From: Zancudomyces culisetae | Taxonomy: Eukaryota; Kickxellomycota; Harpellomycetes; Harpellales; Legeriomycetaceae | Assembly (NCBI GenBank): GCA_001969505.1 | Contig: LSSK01001170.1 | Span: 1-12,479 of the forward strand | Length of the DNA: 12,479 bases | Reading direction: 5' to 3' | Shown here: piece after piece, positions 1-7,449 of the stretch | How positions within the stretch are numbered: the stretch's first letter is position 1 | How the letters are laid out: every line of letters starts with the position of its first letter | Made by a program: the position numbers and the translations under genes | Notes under the pieces: model-generated | Seen by the model: the letters and a program-made list of their open reading frames with translations, nothing else | The model's database searches: none | Told to the model about the DNA's origin: nothing

Positions 1-937
1 TTGTATTTTTAGATGAACAAAAATATAAATAGAATAAAATAAAAAATTCAATTACGGGTTAATGAATAACATGGTTCTGGTATTAATAATACAAAGGTGA
101 AAATATCAATCTCAGATTGTGTAAGGTTGAAATACGATACGTGTGAAAAAATTAAAAATAAGAGGTAGATAGATGATAAAGCAATATAATAAAACTGAGT
201 GAAGAAAAAGTCAAATTAACCCCATTAAATATTCAGAATACAACTTCATGAATTTCTATATAGATTTGAGTAGAACTAATAGAATTTGGAAAATACCATT
301 TCATTGGTTTTGTCCTTACGTGCCGGAAATATGGTGTTTTTTACAGTTTAGCTATCCGTATACACACAAGTTGGAGCAAGGTACGTATGTAGTTTAAAAT
401 GGTTGATATAAATCCTCAGTCAACCAGTAGTTTTCGCAATAGTAAGTGCGGGGTATTGCAATTTATGTTAATATTAAAAATGCCGACAAAGATGAGTGCG
501 GGTTTTACTTAATCGGTGGATAAGATGGGCGAATAGAGCAATCCAAAGGTGATTAATCAACCAACCATGCAGTGTCCGATAGGAGTGAGGTATGCTTATA
601 AATATGGTATTGTGGTATTATAGCATTGAGAGATTTAGTATTATGTCGTATTTATTATTTACTGTTATATACTTTTAGTAGTTAAATAATAAATTCTAGC
701 CTTCCGGATCAAATATCCAAGCATATTGCTTAACCTCAATCACAAACCATAAGACGGTTAAAGCAGTTTAACAACTATTCAAACATCGGATATTGAATGT
801 ATATTAAAAGGTACAAATCTCAGAGGATTACGAGAATACACCTTAATACACCGCTAAAGGTGAATAACAAAAAAAAATGTTGAATAGCACGACTTAATGA
901 AGAGTCAAACATATAAAAACGAGCAAAAAACAAACTA
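1..937. other. Spacer upstream of the receptor gene
   Basis: No gene can be supported here. The stretch is AT-rich with stops in all frames. The longest item of note is a 49-codon frame at 248-397 (+), beginning MNFYIDLSRT and containing FHWFCPYVPEIW. It runs into a GTACGTATGT string at 381-390 that resembles a 5' splice site. I could not find a convincing partner exon, so it is not called as a gene. The receptor's promoter should lie in the right part of this spacer. A TATATTAAAAG string at 800-810 and a TATAAAAA string at 912-919 are the only TATA-like sequences seen, and the second is only about 20 bp from the start codon. Confidence 0.5.
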
Positions 938-1909
938 ATGGAAGGCCCGAGTACATGGCTACAAATAACTACCACTGTTCTTACCTCGATAGTTATATTT
1001 TTATCCTCATTTACAATAATATGGTATTTGCTATTGCTTTTAGTCGATCGAAAACTAGTTAGCAGGATAATAATTAGGCAAATAGTAATCGTACAAACCA
1101 GCACTATATTCAGGAACATTACATTTCTAGTGATCTCGAATACTTCGGGATTTTCAAAATTTTGTCAAGACCTAAAAATAATATTCGGGTTTACAGTGAT
1201 AGCTCAGTTGTATGTGGGATTGTCAATTCTGTTTCACCTGCTACTAATTTTCAAGTATCACCGAAAAAATGTAGAGAGATATGAAAAATGGTACTATGTT
1301 TTTGCTGTCGTGATAGCCGGATTGTCGATCATACAATTCTTGGTGGGTGCAAATGCTGAAAAAGCAATATTAAATCAGTGTGGCTATGTCTTTGTGTTTA
1401 ATACAGGTTTTCACCCTATAATAATATCATACTACTCACTGATATTTATAGGTGCACTATTTGCAATTATATCCTTGACGTTGCTATTTCAAACAATTTC
1501 AAAATGCCACGGCACAGTCCCAGAAGGGGCTGAGGATGATACAAACATTCTAAATCGAATGTCTGCGTTAAATTACAGGTTCAACAACACTGTAGTGAGA
1601 AGGTTGCTTAAGAGGTTGTTATGGTTTCCAATATTCCCTGTGGTTATTCTATTGCTTGTCACCATCACTATTATCATTGAGGCTCTAGGTCGCAGTATAC
1701 CAAATATTGTATATAGAACTCAGATGTTGCTTGTTCTTTTTAGCGATTTGGGAGTTACAAATCTGTTTATTAAGGATCCTATGATTAGAAGAACGTTACA
1801 AGACGATAGAGAAATTCACAAATTGAAGGTACTACTGGCCAAGTTAGTAAGAAAATCAGATACCAGTGTAGAAGAACCTATAACAGAGGAAAATATTGAC
1901 TCGGAATAG
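938..1909 (+). CDS. Seven-transmembrane GPCR-like receptor
   Basis: This 323-residue protein has seven hydrophobic segments, at roughly residues 8-36, 44-66, 79-106, 118-137, 160-187, 226-248 and 261-278. The outside N-terminus is short and the C-terminal tail is cytoplasmic and acidic (EEPITEENIDSE). Cys76, just before helix 3, and Cys148, in the second outer loop, sit where class A-type receptors form their conserved disulfide. Helix 7 has a weak NPxxY-like region (TNLFIKDP) followed by basic residues. The DRY motif at the end of helix 3 is absent; the sequence there is FKYHRKNVERYEKWYY. The inferred role is a plasma-membrane sensor coupled to G proteins; the ligand is unknown. It could instead belong with Git3/cAMP-receptor-like fungal GPCRs. 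The start is the first ATG after an in-frame TAA at 914-916. No intron is needed. Confidence 0.85.
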   Translation: MEGPSTWLQITTTVLTSIVIFLSSFTIIWYLLLLLVDRKLVSRIIIRQIVIVQTSTIFRNITFLVISNTSGFSKFCQDLKIIFGFTVIAQLYVGLSILFHLLLIFKYHRKNVERYEKWYYVFAVVIAGLSIIQFLVGANAEKAILNQCGYVFVFNTGFHPIIISYYSLIFIGALFAIISLTLLFQTISKCHGTVPEGAEDDTNILNRMSALNYRFNNTVVRRLLKRLLWFPIFPVVILLLVTITIIIEALGRSIPNIVYRTQMLLVLFSDLGVTNLFIKDPMIRRTLQDDREIHKLKVLLAKLVRKSDTSVEEPITEENIDSE

Positions 1910-2161
1910 ATTTTACTACTATAGAATTAGTTTTGTTCAGTTAATTTATATCTTAGATTATAATTGCAATAGACAAGATGAATTGTATTAATATATAGGG
2001 TGTATAAACGGTGTGTATTATTTAACAGAGGCGAATTGAGTAAAAATGCTAAAATCTCGAATGGGCTGGTGATATCTTTTGTTTTGGGTGTCTATAAAAC
2101 CTATCCCCCCTCCCCCTATTAATCTGTAGAAACATTGTACTACTTGTTTTAATGATTCTAA

Positions 2162-2223
2162 AAGCTTGATATATTAATTGGTTACTAGAAGCTTGATATA
2201 TTAATTGGTTACTAGAAGCTTGA
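2162..2223. repeat. 27-bp tandem duplication
   Basis: A 27-bp unit beginning AAGCTTGATATATTAATTGG occurs twice without mismatch (2162-2188 and 2189-2215). A third partial copy of 8 bp (AAGCTTGA) follows and ends at 2223. Perfect identity between units suggests a recent duplication or replication slippage. It lies in spacer DNA and has no visible coding role. Confidence 0.95.
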
Positions 2224-2585
2224 ACCACTGCAAAATATTTAAAGATGAGAGGTATTGGAATGTGCGGTTATACAAAAGTGTTATGTAAAGTATCAGATGT
2301 TTACTACTATCAGTTTGGGAAAAAATGTTTTACACTGGTTTAAAAAAGCTAGAATTATTTGTAGAAGATCAACTCTATCAATTAACTTGAGATTTCTACA
2401 TTTTTAATTGATATAACTTTAGAATTGAGGCATTTGGTATGGTCAACATTAATAAACATAATAAATAGAAATGACTATTTATATAGATCTTGATTATAAT
2501 TTGTATTGGGTTTGATTTCTAGTTTATTTTATAAGAACTTTAGTGATTTTATTCTTTTGGACACTGTTAAAACGACGTGATAGAT

Positions 2586-2768
2586 TTAGTATACGCTTTC
2601 TAATAACCATGATAGCTCGAATTGATCGTTTTCTAAACACATCCACAAGTTCATTCGGTGATTCTTTATTATTCGAGGTTGTTTTAATAAAGAATTATAT
2701 CGTTTTATAATATCAAGATATCGAATGAAACCAGAAACTAACATCATTAAATGTTGGTGTATTTCCCT
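2586..2768 (-). pseudogene. Possible ankyrin-repeat remnant
   Basis: A 60-codon open frame on the minus strand ends with CLENDQFELSWLLES, which resembles the helix pair of an ankyrin repeat and the pattern of the intact gene upstream (for example ALEANNVEMIELLLK). It is preceded by in-frame stops at 2769-2771 and beyond. Another minus frame just upstream carries DHQKVLEQYLQIKEIKG, and a third frame over the same bases carries NELVDVFRKRSIRAIMVIRK, so which frame was once coding is uncertain. Its position, downstream of and codirectional with the intact ankyrin gene, would suit a decayed tandem copy. The case rests on short similarity by eye in AT-rich DNA and is weak. Confidence 0.3.
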
Positions 2769-3205
2769 TTATTTCCTTTATCTGGAGATACTGTTCCAAT
2801 ACTTTTTGATGATCTCAATTGAATTATTTACAGCTACTCATTTTAATTTTATACTACTGTGTAGTATATCCCTTAAGGTATCTTTATACTCTTGAATTTA
2901 GAATTAATCCGATATATAATAGACTTTTATGAGAGCTAGTAATCTGTTTTATTAATTTCAAGCAATGAAAATAGGTTTAAACGACAAGACACTCAAACTA
3001 CTAGTAAGCTAGGAGTGCAAAAATTGATGGTGAGAAACAACGAAGGCTGTTTACTATTATATCAGCCATGTAATAGCAAATGATAAGGGGAAGGGAGAGT
3101 GATCAAAGACAATGAAGAAAGCAGGATAAAGAATGTGGAGTTGAAAGCACATCTCACTAATTCATATTCGATTAGCAAAAATATTTTAATCCCAATTAAC
3201 GATGC

Positions 3206-3382
3206 TTACACCATTATCTCTGTTTTGCTCTTTTTAACTCTTCCATCTTCAACCCTACAGTAATCAATCAAACTGTCATAATTTAGATCAGTTGCAACCT
3301 TCATTATTGATTCGATATGCCTACTTGTATCAGCATCATACTTTATCAACAAATTGATCATTTTTATGTTTTTATGATTACA
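3206..3382 (-). pseudogene. Frameshifted C-terminal end of the ankyrin gene
   Basis: Right after the point where the large ankyrin frame is cut off, another minus frame continues for 58 codons to a TAA at 3206-3208. It begins CNHKNIKMINLLIKYDAD, a clear ankyrin helix pair that matches the repeat ACKINNLEILKILFAKGAK of the main protein position by position. The rest (TSRHIESIMKVATDLNYDSL and a basic tail) looks like an ankyrin C-terminal cap. Adding one base near 3382-3385 would put this piece in register, with exactly the residue spacing of the preceding repeat. I therefore read it as the original gene end, lost by a one-base deletion or by a sequencing or assembly error. An ATG at 3359-3361 exists, but independent translation is unlikely. 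Confidence 0.7.
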
Positions 3383-6300
3383 TCACCCCTCAACCCATAC
3401 TTACATTTTAGCACCAAATTTGAATCTTTTTCCAACAAAAGTTTCAACAATATCAAGTTATTATCTCTGCATGTTTGAGTTTCCCCACTAAAATATCCTT
3501 TTTCTATTTTTGCTCCCTTTGCAAACAGTATTTTCAAAATCTCCAGGTTATTAATTTTACATGCCTGGAAGACAAAATCAAATTCACTATCCTCAAGTGT
3601 GGCTGTATCCTTCAAAAGTAGTTTAACCGCCTCTAGATTGTCTTTTTCAATGGCGATGTAAAGTAAGATTGGAGCACCACCGATCTCAGGACAACTATTC
3701 AGTATTAATTTTAATGTCTCGATATCTTCTAGATTAATACTCCTTAAAAAGCTTGAGTTGCTTTTTATTTTTGCACCACATTTCAATAACAGTTCTATCA
3801 TCTCAACATTATTTGCTTCGAGTGCCACATCTAGGGCGTTAATGTCGTCATTAACATTCCATCCATTTTTGAAAAGAAACTTCACTACATCAGTGTTTCC
3901 AGCTTGTACAGCGATTTTCAGTATTTTAGAACTATCACTGAGATTGAACTTGTAAGTTAGCAGTAATCGCAATATCTCAATATTGGCTATTGCAACTGCT
4001 GCCTTTATCCCATCTATCAAATCGCTATTTTGGATAGGTTCACTCCTTTCAAGTAAGGCTTTAGTAATCTTGTATTCTTCAAAGCCATCAGCTTTTTTAT
4101 TATCAAAACAGGAGTCATTTTGCGATTCAGTTTTTCTCGTTTTCGTATTTGTACAGTCTCTTTTTTTCAACACTCCCAGATCATCATAATAGTCAAGAAT
4201 TATTTTTATCAACTTAACATCCTCAATTATACATGCATGTTCTAACTGATAATGAGGGACACCATCTACCACAGCATTATTATCCAAAAGGTATTTCAGT
4301 GTTCTTCTGAGACCCAATCTACATGCAATCCTGACTCCATTCCGTTCTGGATCACTTAAATCAACTCCACTTTCAACCAAAAGTTTAACCATATCAAAGT
4401 TACCCAATAGACAGGCCATGTTAATACATTCGTACTCTGGATTCTTGGGTATCACACCTCCATTTCTTACCCAGTGTTCCAATACCTCAATATTATTTGA
4501 TCTAATTGCCTCGTCAAACCCATCCGAGCCACCTTCCAATCTTATTCCTTTACTAATAAAGTAATTTATCCAATTGATATCACCTCCCTTGTATGCTGTT
4601 CTTAAGATTAGACTATCATGCGAATTAACATTCATTCCATACTCTACTAGTAGTTTTAACATTTCAAAGTTTCGGTCCACCAATTCCAATTTTACCATCT
4701 CGTAATGTCTATTATTCAACATTCCTAGACCCTCTCCATAGCTGAACCCACCAGCTTCTTTGTGTTCCGTATCGCTGAATGTGGTTTGAAGACCATTTTC
4801 AACAATATATTCAACAATATCAACTAATTTATCATAGCAAGCCCCCGAGATCTTGCTTTTTAGACTTGAAAAGCAAAAACTCGTGTAGTATGAATGAAAA
4901 ACATCAGATATGTCTTTTCTCTTTGAGTTAACAACCACCATTACTTTCTCGTATAAATCTAGATGTTCATTAAACTCATTAAACTCAACATTATTATCAG
5001 GATTATATTGATCATGAGACTGGCAAACCTTGATAAGACACAGCATAGTTTTATCAAACCTCGGTTTCATTCCAATAGTGGTTTTATCATATGCTTGGAG
5101 TTTTCCTTCATTTTTACCAAAGAGCTCTAATAGACGTTCTGCTATTTCATGATTTTTGATACTACACAGCTTTTCGGTAGCACATTGATCAATTAGTTCA
5201 ACGGAAGCGCCATTTTCCAGTAACAATTTGAGCATATCTAAGTCTCTACTCTCTATAGAAATATTGATTCCCTCGAATTCTGGCGAGAATAAATCCACTC
5301 CGGCTTCTATAAGTAATCTGGAAGTTCTGACATCACCAGCTCTCACTGCTTCCTCTAAACAGTATATACTGGCAGTATTTGGATACTTATTAATAATATC
5401 TTTTGCTAGTTTGTAGTCGTTATTTTTTATAGCCGTTTTCAGAGCATTTTCATCAAGATCTCCCTTCAGCTTATCACTGTTATTTAAAAGGAGTCTTATG
5501 AGATCGACACTATTAGTTCTGTACGCCATTTCTGTTATTTTTCTTTTATTTTCCGAGCTTGGTTCCACTTTGAAAATGTATTCTTTTACTAATTTTTCAT
5601 TTCTATGATGTATAGCTGCATCAAATAGTATCTGTACGTGTTTACTACTGGTGTAATTCTCTTCAAGGAATTTTACCAACCCTTTACTATCCCAATAAAC
5701 TGAATAATATGAACATGCTATATAGACCAACAATCCCATTTTAGTTTCATTTCCACTGTCCCTAATAAATCGAATCAACGTCTCGGTTATTTCCATTCCA
5801 AATTCATGACTAAGTATTTCTAGCTCGTGGAAAAGAAAATTGGTGTTCATTTTTAAGTTCAAAATTATTTTTAGTAGTTCAATATGATTTGATTCACAGC
5901 TTTTATATGCACAATACACTACAAAAGTTGTCATGAATTTGCTGTCAAGTAGATGGATTTCTTTCTCAAAAGAGCTAAATATTTCTGATGAAAGTTCCAC
6001 TATAGTATTGCAGACATCTACAAATAGCTTGATATCTAAACCTTCTTTTATATTACAGACCGCTTTTTCTAATAATACTAATGATGTCTCTGTTGCCACT
6101 AGCGGTATTATATAAAGAGACTCAGACATCTTAATGGCTCTTAGTTCTCCTTGTGATTCGTTAAATTCGGTGAACAAATTGCTGACGTCAATATCCAGGC
6201 ATTCGCCTTCGTTCACAAATTGAGTACCCTTATGTATAATCATTGAGGTGTCCCTATCGATCACCACATGCATTTTAAGTAGTCTATTTAGTATGTTTCT

Positions 6301-6627
6301 CCACTTGTACCTTAATGCAAATTCTAAAGCTACTTCGTAGTCCAAGCTCTTGATTTTTTTCAACACCAGTATTCCAATAGCTTCATTCACGTTTATTCTG
6401 GTGTAACTTTCAAATATGCCTCTCAACCTCCACTCAACGTTACCCACTGTGTTATACAAGACATATTGAAGCATGTAATTGTTAATAGTATTCAATTGCT
6501 GTGAGGTATAGTACATGTTTTTATTCAAGAGTGATAGCTGTGAGGTTTGGGCAAGCACAAATATGGTTGATAGGATACTTGCTGGAAGGCTGTTGAAAAG
6601 GCCGTTGCTGTTGTTTGTGCTATTCAT
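3364..6627 (-). CDS. F-box-like/ankyrin-repeat protein, frameshifted at its 3' end
   Basis: The readable frame gives 1087 residues. Residues 13-45 (LPASILSTIFVLA then LSLLNKNMYYTS) resemble an F-box. Residues 50-330 are helical with little recognisable repeat signal. Ankyrin repeats follow with a spacing near 30 residues: about 337-500, 645-815 and 875-1070, roughly twenty in all, for example MACLLGNFDMVKLLVESGVD and IAVQAGNTDVVKFLFKNGWN. Two non-repeat inserts interrupt them, at about 500-590 and 815-870, the latter charged. F-box plus ankyrin proteins usually act as substrate adaptors of SCF ubiquitin ligases; that role is inferred here. The start is the first ATG after an in-frame TAA (6634-6636). 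The C-terminus LRGDVIIKT ends in mid-repeat, and the missing part lies in another frame just downstream. The gene may therefore be a recent pseudogene or a slightly shortened active copy. Confidence 0.88.
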   Translation of the reverse strand: MNSTNNSNGLFNSLPASILSTIFVLAQTSQLSLLNKNMYYTSQQLNTINNYMLQYVLYNTVGNVEWRLRGIFESYTRINVNEAIGILVLKKIKSLDYEVALEFALRYKWRNILNRLLKMHVVIDRDTSMIIHKGTQFVNEGECLDIDVSNLFTEFNESQGELRAIKMSESLYIIPLVATETSLVLLEKAVCNIKEGLDIKLFVDVCNTIVELSSEIFSSFEKEIHLLDSKFMTTFVVYCAYKSCESNHIELLKIILNLKMNTNFLFHELEILSHEFGMEITETLIRFIRDSGNETKMGLLVYIACSYYSVYWDSKGLVKFLEENYTSSKHVQILFDAAIHHRNEKLVKEYIFKVEPSSENKRKITEMAYRTNSVDLIRLLLNNSDKLKGDLDENALKTAIKNNDYKLAKDIINKYPNTASIYCLEEAVRAGDVRTSRLLIEAGVDLFSPEFEGINISIESRDLDMLKLLLENGASVELIDQCATEKLCSIKNHEIAERLLELFGKNEGKLQAYDKTTIGMKPRFDKTMLCLIKVCQSHDQYNPDNNVEFNEFNEHLDLYEKVMVVVNSKRKDISDVFHSYYTSFCFSSLKSKISGACYDKLVDIVEYIVENGLQTTFSDTEHKEAGGFSYGEGLGMLNNRHYEMVKLELVDRNFEMLKLLVEYGMNVNSHDSLILRTAYKGGDINWINYFISKGIRLEGGSDGFDEAIRSNNIEVLEHWVRNGGVIPKNPEYECINMACLLGNFDMVKLLVESGVDLSDPERNGVRIACRLGLRRTLKYLLDNNAVVDGVPHYQLEHACIIEDVKLIKIILDYYDDLGVLKKRDCTNTKTRKTESQNDSCFDNKKADGFEEYKITKALLERSEPIQNSDLIDGIKAAVAIANIEILRLLLTYKFNLSDSSKILKIAVQAGNTDVVKFLFKNGWNVNDDINALDVALEANNVEMIELLLKCGAKIKSNSSFLRSINLEDIETLKLILNSCPEIGGAPILLYIAIEKDNLEAVKLLLKDTATLEDSEFDFVFQACKINNLEILKILFAKGAKIEKGYFSGETQTCRDNNLILLKLLLEKDSNLVLKCKYGLRGDVIIKT

Positions 6628-6738
6628 TGTGTTTTAGGTTGGATTACTCTTATTTCCTCCCTTCTGGGTTAATCTTTCTGTTGGTGTTTTAAATAATGCG
6701 ATCAAAATGAAGAGGTGCAGAGTACCAGATTCTGTTGG

Positions 6739-6746
6739 CTTTATAT
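6739..6746 (-). promoter_or_regulatory. Putative TATA box of the ankyrin gene
   Basis: The minus strand reads ATATAAAG here, about 110 bp upstream of the ankyrin start codon, which would leave a leader of roughly 80 nt. The match is to the TATA consensus only; no other element supports it. Confidence 0.35.
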
Positions 6747-6938
6747 CCTTTTCCGGAGTTTTTTGGCTATTGTATGCAATTTTATGGATTTTGTTTGTAT
6801 GGCCAGTTATTGCATAGATTAAAAGAATCAACAACGAGATTTGATATGATTGGATGCAATTCGAGATTTACACCAAATCAGAAATAGGTATCTTTTAAAC
6901 CAATAATTTATTATTTTTCTTGGTTTCAGATGAATTTG

Positions 6939-7079
6939 CTAATAATCTAAAGCTCCATCTATTGATAATGCAGAAGCGTTTCCCAAATCCTGCTCTTCGC
7001 CAAACTCAAATTGGTCATCCCATCTCTGTTGGCTTTTATTAGGTTTGCTTATTGGATGGTACAGGTCAGAGTTGTACAT
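6939..7079 (-). CDS. Candidate small protein or orphan C-terminal exon
   Basis: A 46-codon minus-strand frame starts with ATG at 7079 and ends at a TAG at 6939-6941. The peptide begins MYNSDLYHPISKPNKSQQRW and continues with the acidic stretch DDQFEFGEEQDLG, ending SIDGALDY. Base composition is visibly richer in G+C than the flanks, and residue usage is balanced rather than the K/N/I/F-rich output of AT-rich noise, which argues that it is or was coding. An in-frame TAA lies eight codons upstream (about 7101), so any upstream exon would have to join within the short stretch before the ATG. It resembles the acidic tail of a larger protein, but I do not recognise the family. It could be a true micro-ORF, a last exon, or a relic. 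Confidence 0.35.
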   Translation of the reverse strand: MYNSDLYHPISKPNKSQQRWDDQFEFGEEQDLGNASALSIDGALDY

Positions 7080-7449
7080 GTGGTTTGGAAAAACAAATTA
7101 TACCTTGTGATTAGATACATCTAGTAGATTTTTATAGTTTCATAATGCAATTTCATGAATTGATTAATCTTGGTTTGGATGCTGTATTTCAAACAATCAA
7201 CATTCATTTTATAAGTTTAAATATATTTTGAGAATAAAATATATTTCAGTTAACCGGCCAAAAAATACTCAAATAGAATACATGAACTTTAAGTTTGATG
7301 AAGTTTATTATTTGACTTGTAATATTTTTTTTATCACTAGCTAGATGAATATAACTCGAATTAAAAAAGAAAAGGGTTTCAAAAAAACCCAAATTTGAGA
7401 ATAAAAAACCTGTCTGTTAACGTGTTAGTTTGAATATTTATGATTACAC

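Larger units (their letters stand above)
1910..3205. other. AT-rich spacer between receptor and ankyrin genes
   Basis: This holds the 3' ends of two converging genes: the receptor on + and the ankyrin gene on -. No intact gene is visible. It contains a cytosine-rich tract at 2105-2116 just after a TATAAAAC string (2093-2100), the 27-bp tandem repeat at 2162-2223, and an imperfect hairpin with 10-bp arms (2376-2385 and 2404-2413). On the minus strand near 2586-2860 there are coding-like pieces, annotated separately as a possible ankyrin remnant. A 32-codon frame at about 2245 (+) is too short to support. Confidence 0.5.
6628..7449. other. Spacer upstream of the ankyrin gene
   Basis: It contains the ankyrin gene's leader and probable promoter, and the short coding-like frame at 6939-7079 (-). 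From 7080 to 7449 I see only AT-rich sequence with stops in all frames and a trivial inverted repeat (GGGTTT at 7374-7379 with AAACCC at 7385-7390). Confidence 0.5.

Noticed and set aside
820-1119. 99-codon minus frame over the receptor start
   Set aside because: Antisense shadow of the receptor's hydrophobic N-terminal helices; hydrophobicity follows from the complementary codons.
3110-3262. Open plus-strand frame overlapping the antisense of the ankyrin tail
   Set aside because: No start context, no recognisable motif, and partly the complement of the ankyrin C-terminal coding sequence.
3300-3402. Intron joining the ankyrin gene to its C-terminal piece (donor GTAAGTAT or GTATGG)
   Set aside because: With GTAAGTAT no nearby acceptor keeps the frame. 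With GTATGG, an in-frame join would discard the clear ankyrin helix pair CNHKNIKMINLLIKYDAD. A frameshift explains the spacing better.
6634-6834. 66-codon minus frame directly upstream of, and in frame with, the ankyrin gene
   Set aside because: It ends in a TAA nine bases before the ankyrin ATG, and the likely TATA box lies inside it, so it is probably promoter and leader sequence.
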